DNA from: Flavobacteriales bacterium UBA7519
GTDB lineage: Bacteria; Bacteroidota; Bacteroidia; Flavobacteriales; Weeksellaceae
Direction: 5' to 3'
Length of the DNA stretch: 21,424 bases
Assembly: GCA_002476905.1 (NCBI GenBank)
Contig: DLND01000078.1
Span: 2,047-23,470 of the forward strand
In this document: piece after piece, positions 1 to 7,133 of the stretch
Numbering within the stretch: the first letter of the stretch is position 1
Layout: each line of letters starts with the position of its first letter
Position numbers and translations under genes: made by a program
The notes under the pieces: model-generated
What the model was told of the DNA's origin: nothing
The model's database searches: none
Seen by the model: only the letters and a program-made list of their open reading frames with translations

Positions 1-45
1 TCTAACAAATTAGCAGATATGCTTGTTCACTCTGCGTCTTTGTAA
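1..45 (+). CDS. 3' end of an unidentified plus-strand gene (partial)
   Basis: Frame 1 is open from the first base to TAA at 43-45 and reads SNKLADMLVHSASL, while the other two plus frames are closed by early stops. A clear plus-strand terminator follows 25 bases later at 71-91, as expected behind a gene end. Only 14 residues are visible, so the protein cannot be identified. It could also be chance open sequence; the terminator is the main support. Confidence 0.45.
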   Translation, partial: SNKLADMLVHSASL

Positions 46-70
46 GAATTGACTTTTACTAGAACAATAT

Positions 71-96
71 AGCCTCTGATTTTCAGAGGCTTTTTT
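71..96 (+). terminator. Rho-independent terminator of the upstream plus-strand gene
   Basis: A perfect 9-bp stem AGCCTCTGA / TCAGAGGCT (71-79 and 83-91) with a 3-nt loop runs into a T tract (91-96). The T tract lies on the plus strand, so it ends transcription coming from the left. It sits only 10 bases from the end of the convergent restriction-modification gene; on the minus strand the hairpin lacks a good U run, so it is a weaker stop for that gene. Confidence 0.85.
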
Positions 97-100
97 ATTA

Positions 101-3064
101 TCAGGAATTTTCTACAATCTCTATTTCTTCCTCTGTCAAGCCATAAAGTTCATACACCATTTGGTCTATTTCTTTGTCTGTTTGATCTATTTGAGATTTT
201 ATAGATATTGCTTTTTGTTGTTCTGCTAAGAAATAATCTTCCCATTCTGCTTTTTGGGAAAGTGTAAGGTTGAGTTTTGCTTTTACCAATTCTTTTAGGA
301 ACTCTGCAAAAGAAAGCTCATACCAATTTTGTAATTTTTTGGAAAGCGTTTCCAGAGAAAATTCTCTTTGAAGATTTCTTTGGAATTTTTCTGAAATCTC
401 TTGCAATTCCTTATTTAAAGAAAGCATTTGGTCGGCTTTTTCGATGAAGGGTTGTTGGTTTTCTAAAGAGATTTCTTTTATTGGAAGTTGTTTTAATTGG
501 TAACCTTTTATCTTCGGAAATAAGTCTTTATTGTCATTATACTTAGATAACCAATAGCTTTTTATCAATTGAGAGTTTAAAATTGCTAGAATATACTTTA
601 AAGAAAATCTTGAATCCTTTAAAAATAAATTGTAAATTGTATTAGATGTCAAAATTCCTTTTTCACAGAAACCTATTTTAGGAGATTGCCCGATTTGACT
701 TATAACAATTCTATCTTGACTATATACATTCAAATCACCGCCACTTTTAATATTTTCAAACAAATAATTGAAATATTTGTTTGGAATTGAATATTGAAAT
801 CTAACTATGTCAGCCCCATCAATAATTGAAATATAATTTTCATTTATTTTTCTATCCGAAATTGAACTTTTTCTATCATATGCTTGTATCCCAAAATAAG
901 TATTTCCTATTTCTTCTAATTTAATACAATCTTTAAATTCAAAGAAAAAATCATTCTTTAAATTAAAAACTTGTTCTTCATCTTCATACCAACTATTTTG
1001 AGATTTGGTTGTAATAAATTTTAATTCTCCTCTTTCGGAATTATAAATCTTTATATTTTCGTTTTTACTTTTGTCTTTAGTTAAAATTAATGTAGCTACA
1101 TCTACCCCTGCATCTACAAAAACAATTTCATTATAATTAATAACTTTTTCAATAAAAGTATTTTTTAAAATAAAGTTTCTTAATTTTTGAATATATTTAT
1201 TTGACAGATAAGTATTTGGAGTAATAAACCCAAGTTCTCCTCCATCTCTCAAAATATTAGTTCCTCTTTCAAAAAACAAATGAAATAAGTCTATTTTGTA
1301 ACTTGCTACTTCAAAGGATTTATAAAAATTAAGTGTTGTCTCATTTGTATTAGATGGTTGACATAATACATACGGCGGATTTCCAATTACCACATCAAAA
1401 CCGCCTTTTGCAAAAATCTGTGGGAATTCTTTTTCCCAGTTAAACGCTTTGTCACCAGCAATTTCGGCGTCGTCAATCAGAGAGTTTCCACACTTTATGT
1501 TGTTGCTCAGGTCGTTCAGCTTTCGGTTAGGTTCTGCTGTGCGAAGCCAAAGAGAAAGTTTGGCAATTTCTACAGATTCTTCGTTCAGATCTACCCCAAA
1601 AAGATTGTTCTCTAAAATACTTTCGGAGTGATAAGCAAAAGCAATAGAAGAACCTGTAAGTTTGGCTTCCAACTCATCTATATATTTATGTTCATCAATC
1701 AGGAAATTCAGCGCTTCGTTCAGGAAAGCTCCACTGCCACAAGCGGGATCTATAATGGTAATCTGATGCAGCCAAGTTCTGTAATCTTCTAATTTCTGTA
1801 AAAGTGCTAACTTGGTTTTCTGTTGGCGTTTTTTATCGGTAGAATAATCTTCTTCAGCAATTCCTAATTCTGTTTTCTTTTCTTCACAAAGTTTGCCAAC
1901 GGTATTTTCTACAATGTATTTGGTAATGTATTTTGGAGTGTAGAAAACGCCATCTTTTTTCCTTTTGGTTTTAGACTTGTCGATTTCCTGTCCTTCTAAC
2001 TGGGCTTTTATTTCATCAATTTCATTGAGGGAATTTTCAAAAATATGCCCAAGAATATTGACATCTACTTCACTGGCAAAATCATATTCTGATAATTTCA
2101 GAGAATGCTGGTAAAGCAAATCATCATCTATGGTAATCGTATCCAAAACTTCATCGGGCTTAAACAACCCTCCATTATAGGCAAAAACGCTAAAATCCTT
2201 TCCTTTGAAACCTGTATTGAGGTAGCCAAAATATTTTTTGAAACGGTCATAAAGCGGAACATATTCGTCCAGATCCTTCAGCTTGTTCCATTGTTCCAGA
2301 ATCATTCTCACAGAATTGGGAGGAAGCAGACCTCTGTCTTCTCCGAAGAAGAGAAATAAAAGTCTGTCTAGCAATTTTTGAGATTTTTTGAAAAGCTCTA
2401 ACGGATCAAATTCCGGGTTTTGTTCAGACAGATTTTTAAACAACTCTCTTTTGAAAACCGAATAATCTTTGTACAGTTTTTTGGTGATTTCGTCTTCCTT
2501 ACTTACCGATTCATTTTTAATTCTGGCAGGAATGTCTGCTGAAATATTTTCAAATGCCAGACATAAATATAACAATTCGAAATCACTTTTCGTCAGTTCA
2601 AACAGATTGAATTCTAAATGTTCAATGGCATTATCTATATAGAAACGTAGTTTTTCAAAATTAGACGTAATGACGTATTTGCAATCCGGCTGATTGTTTT
2701 TATAGCCAAAAGCCTGGGTTTCAATTTTTGATAAATCCGTTGTATTGGTTCCTTTTAGTTCTATAATAGCAAGAACTTTATCACTAATAATAATGGCGCC
2801 ATCTGCTTTTTTGCTGTCTTTTACATTTTTATATTCTGTAGTAAGGTTAAAGTGCGGCGTGGGATTTTTAGTATATCCCAAAACATCTACAAACAAGTCA
2901 ATCAAAAATTCGCCCTGGTACTGTTCTTCTTTGGAATTTCTGATATTTTCCTGGATTTCAGTATTATGAAAATGCGCACAAAACAAATCCCATTTTTGGT
3001 TGAGTTGATCCTGGTTTTGTAGTTTGAGATATTTGTTGATTATTGTTTTTTGAAATAGAGACAT
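101..3064 (-). CDS. Type IIG restriction-modification enzyme (nuclease + N6-adenine DNA methyltransferase)
   Basis: A 987-aa single-chain restriction and modification enzyme of the Eco57I-like type IIG group. The N-terminus shows a PD-(D/E)XK nuclease core: D88 in ADGAII followed by E102 and K104 in IELKG. Methyltransferase motif I is D439PACGSGAF and motif IV is N562PPY, the I-then-IV order of gamma-class N6-adenine methyltransferases. The C-terminal third (about 700-960) resembles TaqI-type specificity domains, ending in a helical stretch rich in Lys, Glu and Gln. It acts on DNA in the cytoplasm: methylates the host site and cuts unmodified invading DNA. It is monocistronic and needs no separate specificity subunit. 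The start at 3064 is 11 bases downstream of the T-rich region of a good promoter. The segment encoding the specificity domain (about 480-1340) is far more AT-rich than the rest, suggesting exchange of that domain. The recognition sequence cannot be read from the sequence. Confidence 0.85.
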   Translation of the reverse strand: MSLFQKTIINKYLKLQNQDQLNQKWDLFCAHFHNTEIQENIRNSKEEQYQGEFLIDLFVDVLGYTKNPTPHFNLTTEYKNVKDSKKADGAIIISDKVLAIIELKGTNTTDLSKIETQAFGYKNNQPDCKYVITSNFEKLRFYIDNAIEHLEFNLFELTKSDFELLYLCLAFENISADIPARIKNESVSKEDEITKKLYKDYSVFKRELFKNLSEQNPEFDPLELFKKSQKLLDRLLFLFFGEDRGLLPPNSVRMILEQWNKLKDLDEYVPLYDRFKKYFGYLNTGFKGKDFSVFAYNGGLFKPDEVLDTITIDDDLLYQHSLKLSEYDFASEVDVNILGHIFENSLNEIDEIKAQLEGQEIDKSKTKRKKDGVFYTPKYITKYIVENTVGKLCEEKKTELGIAEEDYSTDKKRQQKTKLALLQKLEDYRTWLHQITIIDPACGSGAFLNEALNFLIDEHKYIDELEAKLTGSSIAFAYHSESILENNLFGVDLNEESVEIAKLSLWLRTAEPNRKLNDLSNNIKCGNSLIDDAEIAGDKAFNWEKEFPQIFAKGGFDVVIGNPPYVLCQPSNTNETTLNFYKSFEVASYKIDLFHLFFERGTNILRDGGELGFITPNTYLSNKYIQKLRNFILKNTFIEKVINYNEIVFVDAGVDVATLILTKDKSKNENIKIYNSERGELKFITTKSQNSWYEDEEQVFNLKNDFFFEFKDCIKLEEIGNTYFGIQAYDRKSSISDRKINENYISIIDGADIVRFQYSIPNKYFNYLFENIKSGGDLNVYSQDRIVISQIGQSPKIGFCEKGILTSNTIYNLFLKDSRFSLKYILAILNSQLIKSYWLSKYNDNKDLFPKIKGYQLKQLPIKEISLENQQPFIEKADQMLSLNKELQEISEKFQRNLQREFSLETLSKKLQNWYELSFAEFLKELVKAKLNLTLSQKAEWEDYFLAEQQKAISIKSQIDQTDKEIDQMVYELYGLTEEEIEIVENS

Positions 3065-3081
3065 CTTAAAATCTTATTTCG

Positions 3082-3113
3082 TAAAAATATGATTTTATTG
3101 CAGACAATTCAAA
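3082..3113 (-). promoter_or_regulatory. Bacteroidetes-type promoter of the restriction-modification gene
   Basis: On the minus strand TTTG (complement of 3110-3113) is followed after 20 nt by TATTTTTA (complement of 3082-3089), one base off the Bacteroidetes -7 consensus TAnnTTTG. It lies 17 bases upstream of the ATG at 3064 and is divergent from the promoter of the response regulator. Spacing and position fit; there is no experimental support. Confidence 0.5.
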
Positions 3114-3155
3114 CAATTTCTGATCCTTCATTATAGCAGCTTTTATTAATAACAC

Positions 3156-3163
3156 TATCTTTG
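3156..3163 (+). promoter_or_regulatory. -7 element of the response-regulator promoter
   Basis: TATCTTTG matches the Bacteroidetes sigma-A -7 consensus TAnnTTTG exactly and lies 17 bases before the GTG start at 3181. No clear TTTG -33 box is seen at the right distance. It would give the regulator basal, sigma-54-independent expression. Confidence 0.6.
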
Positions 3164-3180
3164 CATCATAAAAATCTGCT

Positions 3181-4530
3181 GTGGAGAAGATACTTATCAT
3201 AGATGACGAAGAAAAGATCAGGACGTTGCTTTCCAGGATTATCTCGCTGGAAGGATTTGAAGTGTTTCAGGCTTCTGATCTGAAAAATGCCGGAAAAAGA
3301 CTTGAAATTACCGAAATTGATGTCATCATCAGCGATGTAAAGCTTCCGGACGGCAGCGGTGTAGAGTTTTCTAAAATCATTAAAAAAAATTATCCTGCTT
3401 CGGAAGTGATTCTGCTAACGGCTTTCGGAAATATTCCGGATGGTGTGCAATCTATAAAAAACGGCGCTTTTGATTATATAACAAAAGGCGATGATAATAA
3501 TAAGATTATTCCGCTGGTGTATAAAGCGTTTGAAAAAGTAAAGCTTAATAAACGGCTTTTTCAGCTGGAAAAACAGTTGGGTGACAAACAGTCATTTGAA
3601 AATATCATCGGGAATTCTACTCTTATAAAATCTGCAATAGAAGCTGCAAGAAAAGTGGCCGTGACGGATGCAACGGTACTTTTGACAGGCGAAACAGGAA
3701 CGGGAAAAGAAGTTTTTGCGCAGGCGATTCATAATGCGAGTAACCGAAGCAAGCAAAATTTTGTAGCCATAAACTGTTCCGCTTTTGGAAAAGATTTACT
3801 GGAAAATGAGCTTTTCGGGCACAAAGCCGGTGCTTTTACAGGTGCGATGAAAGATTCAAAAGGGATATTTGAGGAAGCTAATAATGGAACGGTTTTCCTG
3901 GATGAGATCGGAGAAATGCCTTTGGATTTGCAGGCAAAACTGCTTCGTGTTTTGGAATCCGGCGAATTTCTGAAAGTTGGTGACAGCAAACCGACGAAAG
4001 TCAACGTGAGAATTATTGCCGCTACCAACCGAGATCTGCAGAAAGAAATTGATACCGGAAACTTTCGTGAAGATTTGTATTACAGAATCAATATATTCAA
4101 TATCGTTCTGCCATCTTTACGAGAAAGAACTGCTGATATCGAACAACTTGCAGATTTTTTTCTCAGAAAATTTTCAGCAAAAATCGGAAAAAAAATATCC
4201 GGAATTTCTGATGAGTATCTGAACATACTTAAGAAACATTCCTGGAAAGGCAACATCCGCGAACTTAGAAATATCATTGAAAGAAGCGTGATTCTGGAAG
4301 ATGGCAAGGAACTATCCGTCAGCAGCCTGCCATTTGATCTGCAGCAAGATGCAAACTTAAGCCAATCTAGTAGCAAAATTTTATCCGCTTTTTCACTCGC
4401 AAGTGCAGAGAAACTTCATATCCAGAAAATACTTAATCACACCAAAGGCAATAAAGCCGAAGCCGCCCGTCTTCTGGAAATTGGTATTGCCACGCTTTAC
4501 CGTAAGATTGAAGATTACAAAATATCATAA
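3181..4530 (+). CDS. Sigma-54-dependent response regulator (NtrC family) of the Kdp cluster
   Basis: A 449-aa enhancer-binding protein. Residues 1-120 are a receiver domain: acidic pair D8-D9, phosphoacceptor D52 (in SDVKLPDG), T80 and K102. Residues about 140-375 are a sigma-54 AAA+ ATPase with Walker A G170ETGTGKE, the sigma-54-contacting loop G217AFTGA and Walker B with D241-E242. The C-terminus is a Fis-type helix-turn-helix (NKAEAARLLEIGIATLYRKI). It uses ATP hydrolysis to open sigma-54 promoters once phosphorylated. The start is GTG at 3181, just behind a TAnnTTTG box; no upstream ATG is in frame nearby. As it directly precedes the kdp genes, whose histidine kinase is at the other end of the cluster, it probably replaces the OmpR-type KdpE of other bacteria. 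The partner assignment is inference. Confidence 0.9.
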   Translation: MEKILIIDDEEKIRTLLSRIISLEGFEVFQASDLKNAGKRLEITEIDVIISDVKLPDGSGVEFSKIIKKNYPASEVILLTAFGNIPDGVQSIKNGAFDYITKGDDNNKIIPLVYKAFEKVKLNKRLFQLEKQLGDKQSFENIIGNSTLIKSAIEAARKVAVTDATVLLTGETGTGKEVFAQAIHNASNRSKQNFVAINCSAFGKDLLENELFGHKAGAFTGAMKDSKGIFEEANNGTVFLDEIGEMPLDLQAKLLRVLESGEFLKVGDSKPTKVNVRIIAATNRDLQKEIDTGNFREDLYYRINIFNIVLPSLRERTADIEQLADFFLRKFSAKIGKKISGISDEYLNILKKHSWKGNIRELRNIIERSVILEDGKELSVSSLPFDLQQDANLSQSSSKILSAFSLASAEKLHIQKILNHTKGNKAEAARLLEIGIATLYRKIEDYKIS

Positions 4531-4535
4531 TCAGC

Positions 4536-4578
4536 TTATCATTCTGATAACAAGCCTATCATTTTGATAGGCTTTTTT
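4536..4578 (+). terminator. Terminator of the response-regulator gene, made of two related hairpins; possible enhancer site
   Basis: The second hairpin is strong: a 9-bp stem AGCCTATCA / TGATAGGCT (4553-4561, 4565-4573) with a TTT loop and a T tract (4573-4578). A shorter hairpin TTATCA-TTC-TGATAA (4536-4550) precedes it. The cores TATCATTCTGATA (4537-4549) and TATCATTTTGATA (4557-4569) differ by one base and start exactly 20 bp apart. Besides termination, such a tandem dyad about 100-120 bp upstream of a candidate -24 element has the layout of an enhancer for an NtrC-type activator. Terminator function is well supported; enhancer function is inference. Confidence 0.8.
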
Positions 4579-4659
4579 GTGGGGAAATTTTCGGAAAAAT
4601 TTTTTATAAAAATTGATTTTCAGACACTTAATTCATTTATCTATCAAAAGGAATACATC

Positions 4660-4676
4660 TTGGCATTGGTGATTCA
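4660..4676 (+). promoter_or_regulatory. Candidate sigma-54 promoter of the kdp operon
   Basis: TTGGCA (4660-4665) fits the -24 element of sigma-54 promoters (consensus TTGGCACG). The -12 box at the correct spacing reads ATTCA instead of TTGCA, so the usually invariant G is missing. No TAnnTTTG box is found in 4531-4690. The regulator just upstream is a sigma-54 activator, which makes a promoter of this class expected. Transcription would begin only a few bases before the ATG at 4691. The weak -12 box keeps confidence low. Confidence 0.35.
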
Positions 4677-4690
4677 AAACCATTATAAAA

Positions 4691-5050
4691 ATGAATCATA
4701 CAGAAGCCATTCAGGAAATTATCAAAGTGATTCCTGAATCTCAAGAAGATTTTAAAGAAAACTATAAGACCAATAATTCTTTTATGGTCATTAATGTCTT
4801 TACAAAACGAATCAAAAAAATCATTCAGTCAGAAAATGAGACCATCCTGATCCGATGTCTGGACAAGATGAATGACATCTACAAAACAGGTGATCTAGCA
4901 CTGAAAAATGCTGTAGAATCCGTATTTATCTATTCTTTGGATAGTCTTACGTTTTCCTGCAACAAACATTACAAAAATCTTATACTTGATAAAATCCCTT
5001 TTGAACTTCAAAGAGTTTACCTGCATCAGGTTTATAAATCCGGCATTTAA
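4691..5050 (+). CDS. Conserved small cytoplasmic protein at the head of the kdp operon
   Basis: 119 aa, soluble, mostly helical, no signal peptide or membrane segment. It begins MNHTEAIQEIIKVIPE and includes a region KTGDLALKNAVESVFIYSLDSL. I believe it resembles small Bacteroidetes proteins of the DUF7674 type, but I cannot confirm this. It is the first gene after the candidate sigma-54 promoter and is followed after 10 bases by tiny membrane genes and kdpF, so it is probably co-transcribed with the potassium pump. A role as an accessory or modulator of Kdp is guesswork from position only. Confidence 0.75.
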   Translation: MNHTEAIQEIIKVIPESQEDFKENYKTNNSFMVINVFTKRIKKIIQSENETILIRCLDKMNDIYKTGDLALKNAVESVFIYSLDSLTFSCNKHYKNLILDKIPFELQRVYLHQVYKSGI

Positions 5051-5060
5051 AATAAAAGTT

Positions 5061-5174
5061 ATGAAAAATCAAATAACAAAAATATATCCCAAAGTAAAAT
5101 CCTGGCATTTGTTGGCTATATTGTACAGTATCATCATCTGTTCCGGAATCCTTTACAGAACATTTAATCCTTAG
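5061..5174 (+). CDS. Small single-span membrane protein (37 aa)
   Basis: ATG at 5061, 10 bases after the preceding stop, ends with TAG at 5172-5174. The peptide starts basic (MKNQITKIYPKVKS) and has one hydrophobic span, WHLLAILYSIIICSGILY, at about residues 15-32. An in-frame ATG at 4986 exists but lies inside the preceding gene, so 5061 is preferred. It sits in a run of three short membrane genes before kdpA. Function is unknown; it could be a small pump-associated subunit like KdpF. Confidence 0.6.
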   Translation: MKNQITKIYPKVKSWHLLAILYSIIICSGILYRTFNP

Positions 5175-5177
5175 ATC

Positions 5178-5258
5178 ATGAGCATAATACTCACTATTAC
5201 AGGCGTAATTTTCTTCGCCTTATTTTTTCTCACCGTCAAATACTTCGAAAAATTATGA
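5178..5258 (+). CDS. 26-aa membrane peptide overlapping kdpF
   Basis: ATG at 5178, three bases after the previous stop; the TGA at 5256-5258 overlaps the ATG of kdpF in an ATGA arrangement, a sign of translational coupling. The product is almost one transmembrane helix (ILTITGVIFFALFFLTV) with a short charged end KYFEKL. Length and position recall KdpF, so it may be a second, diverged KdpF-like peptide. No characteristic residues allow a firm call. Confidence 0.6.
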   Translation: MSIILTITGVIFFALFFLTVKYFEKL

Positions 5259-5332
5259 CCTTATTATTCATCATCGCCATTGCCGTATTCAGCTATATGT
5301 GTTATGTGCTCGTAAAACCGGAAAAATTTTAA
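5255..5332 (+). CDS. kdpF: KdpF, small stabilising subunit of the potassium-transporting ATPase
   Basis: 25 aa: one hydrophobic helix (LLFIIAIAVFSYMCYVLV) followed by KPEKF. The pattern of a hydrophobic span ending in Y-x-L-x-KPE-x-F is the signature of KdpF, normally 25-30 aa. It starts within the stop codon of the preceding 26-aa gene and lies upstream of kdpA as in other kdp operons. In E. coli KdpF sits in the membrane next to KdpA/KdpB and stabilises the complex. Confidence 0.85.
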   Translation: MTLLFIIAIAVFSYMCYVLVKPEKF

Positions 5333-5399
5333 AAAGTAAAAAGTTCACGGTAAAAAGTCAGAAGGTCTGTGCCGGTTTCTTTTACTTCTTACTTCTCAC
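5331..5399. repeat. Imperfect inverted repeat between kdpF and kdpA
   Basis: AAAAAGTAAAAAGT (5331-5344) faces ACTTCTTACTTCTC (5384-5397); the arms pair at 11 of 14 positions, and each mismatch would be a G-U pair in one RNA strand. The right arm CTTCTTACTTCTCAC (5385-5399) differs in one base from the right arm of the repeat before kdpD (11093-11107). Both arms end close to the start codon of the next gene. This suggests two copies of one small dispersed palindromic repeat. Confidence 0.55.
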
Positions 5400-5418
5400 T
5401 CACTTCAAATTAAAAAAA

Positions 5419-6735
5419 ATGAATACAGAAATTATAGGAATCATCCTGATGTTCGCCATTACCATAGCTCTGGCGATACCATTGGGAAGATACATGGGTA
5501 AAATGTTCAGCAATGAAAAGACTTGGCTGGATAAAATTATAAATCCAATAGACAAGTTATTTTACAGGTTATCAGGCATTGACCCAAATAAAGAAATGAA
5601 TTGGAAGCAGCATTTAATGGCACTTCTTACCATCAATTTGGTCTGGTTTCTTTTAGCAATGTTTGTATTAACTAATATGAGCTGGCTACCTTTGAATCCG
5701 GATCACAATCCGTCAATGAGTGGTGATCTGGCTTTCAATACGGCAGTAAGTTTTGTGACCAATACCAATCTTCAGCATTACTCGGGAGAATCTGGGTTGT
5801 CTTATTTGGGACAATTGACATTGATGCTGTGGCAGTTTATCTCCGCAGGCTGCGGTATTGCTATTGCAGGTATGGTTTTCCTGGCTATGAAGGAAAGAAC
5901 AGCGGATAAGTTAGGAAATTTTTATTTTCTATTTATCAGAACTTGCACAAGAGTTTTATTCCCAATCGCTGTAGTTGTAGCTTCATTATTGGCTTTTAAC
6001 GGAACACCAATGACTTTCGAAGGAAAAGACCCGATTACAACATTACAGGGTGATAAAGTTGAGGTAAGCCGTGGTCCGGTAGCAGGATTCGTTGCCATCA
6101 AGCAACTAGGAACCAATGGCGGTGGATTTTTTGGTCCTAACTCTGCGCATCCTTTAGAAAACCCAAATTACTTTACCAATATTGTCGAAACAGTTTCTAT
6201 TATGTTGATTCCGATTGCAATGGTATTTGCGATGGGTTATGTTTTAAGAAGAAAAAAATTGGCGTGGACTATTTTCGGGGTAATGACCGTAGGATTTCTG
6301 TTATTGTTAACACCAACAGTTATTAATGAAATTAATGGAAACCCGGCTATCGAAAAAATGGGAATTGCTCAGAATTTGGGCAGTATGGAAGGAAAAGAAG
6401 TACGTTTCGGACCTGCCGCTTCTGCTTATTGGGCAATTAACACAACGGTTACCAGTAACGGTTCTGTGAATACAATGCACGATTCTTTAACACCGCTTTC
6501 CGGAATGAATACAATGCTCGGAATGATGGTCAATGCTTTCTACGGAGGTGTTGGTGTAGGTTTTTTAAACTTTTATATATTCATCATTCTTGCTGTATTT
6601 ATCAGTGGATTAATGGTAGGAAGAACACCAGAATTTCTAGGTAAAAAAATAGAAGCCAGAGAAATGAAAATCGCAATGATCATTGCACTGCTTCACCCGT
6701 TTCTGATTCTTGTAGGAACAGCGCTCTCCAGTTAA
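5419..6735 (+). CDS. kdpA: KdpA, potassium-binding channel subunit, N-terminal part (cut by in-frame TAA)
   Basis: 438 aa of the potassium-selective subunit of the Kdp P-type pump, an inner-membrane protein related to SKT/Trk channels. Three of the four pore loops are here: the first around T114NTN, the second G231TNGGG, the third around N347GS. The ATG at 5419 (MNTEIIGIILMFAI) matches the usual KdpA N-terminus; an earlier in-frame ATG at 5299 reads through kdpF and the intergenic repeat and is rejected. The reading frame ends at TAA (6733-6735), after HPFLILVGTALSS, in the periplasmic loop before the fourth pore loop. The rest of KdpA continues in the same frame from the immediately following ATG. 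Together the two parts make 565 codons, normal KdpA length, so one nonsense substitution or sequencing error explains the split. A functional two-chain protein remains possible. Confidence 0.9.
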   Translation: MNTEIIGIILMFAITIALAIPLGRYMGKMFSNEKTWLDKIINPIDKLFYRLSGIDPNKEMNWKQHLMALLTINLVWFLLAMFVLTNMSWLPLNPDHNPSMSGDLAFNTAVSFVTNTNLQHYSGESGLSYLGQLTLMLWQFISAGCGIAIAGMVFLAMKERTADKLGNFYFLFIRTCTRVLFPIAVVVASLLAFNGTPMTFEGKDPITTLQGDKVEVSRGPVAGFVAIKQLGTNGGGFFGPNSAHPLENPNYFTNIVETVSIMLIPIAMVFAMGYVLRRKKLAWTIFGVMTVGFLLLLTPTVINEINGNPAIEKMGIAQNLGSMEGKEVRFGPAASAYWAINTTVTSNGSVNTMHDSLTPLSGMNTMLGMMVNAFYGGVGVGFLNFYIFIILAVFISGLMVGRTPEFLGKKIEAREMKIAMIIALLHPFLILVGTALSS

Positions 6736-7116
6736 ATGGTGGCTCACAATCCTGCTGAATACGGAAAATGGTTAAACAATCCTGGTTTCCACGGCTTTAG
6801 TGAAATGTTATATGAATTCACATCATCAAGTGCCAATAACGGAAGCGGTTTCGAAGGACTTGCCGACAATAATCCTTTCTGGAATATTGCCTGCGGAATT
6901 GTTATGCTGATGGCGAGATATTTACCGATCATCGGACCGGTTGCGATCGCAGGAAGTCTTGCTGCTAAAAAATATATTCCTGAAAGTGCAGGAACGCTCA
7001 AAACAGATACAGCAACATTCGGTTTAATGGTATTTGCAGTGATTGCAATTGTGGCAGCGTTGTCATTCTTCCCTGCGTTAGCATTAGGTCCAATCGCTGA
7101 ATATTTTTCACTTTAA
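6736..7116 (+). CDS. kdpA: KdpA C-terminal part with fourth pore loop (separate frame start after TAA)
   Basis: 126 aa that correspond to the end of Kdp[14 protein letters not shown] leads into the fourth pore loop (S-A-N34-N35-G-S-G-F-E), then membrane helices [15 protein letters not shown] and [12 protein letters not shown] at the end. It is in the same frame as the N-terminal part and starts at the base after its TAA. The stop-start junction could allow terminating ribosomes to restart at ATG 6736, producing a second chain; its N-terminus would then have to be periplasmic without a signal peptide, which argues against easy assembly. If it is not translated, the pump lacks one of four filter loops and is dead. 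kdpB follows after 17 bases. Confidence 0.85.
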   Translation: MVAHNPAEYGKWLNNPGFHGFSEMLYEFTSSSANNGSGFEGLADNNPFWNIACGIVMLMARYLPIIGPVAIAGSLAAKKYIPESAGTLKTDTATFGLMVFAVIAIVAALSFFPALALGPIAEYFSL

Positions 7117-7133
7117 TTCTTATCTATATTATA

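Noticed and set aside
5299..5418. Upstream in-frame start for kdpA
   Set aside because: It would run through kdpF codons in another frame and the intergenic repeat; KdpA homology begins at ATG 5419.
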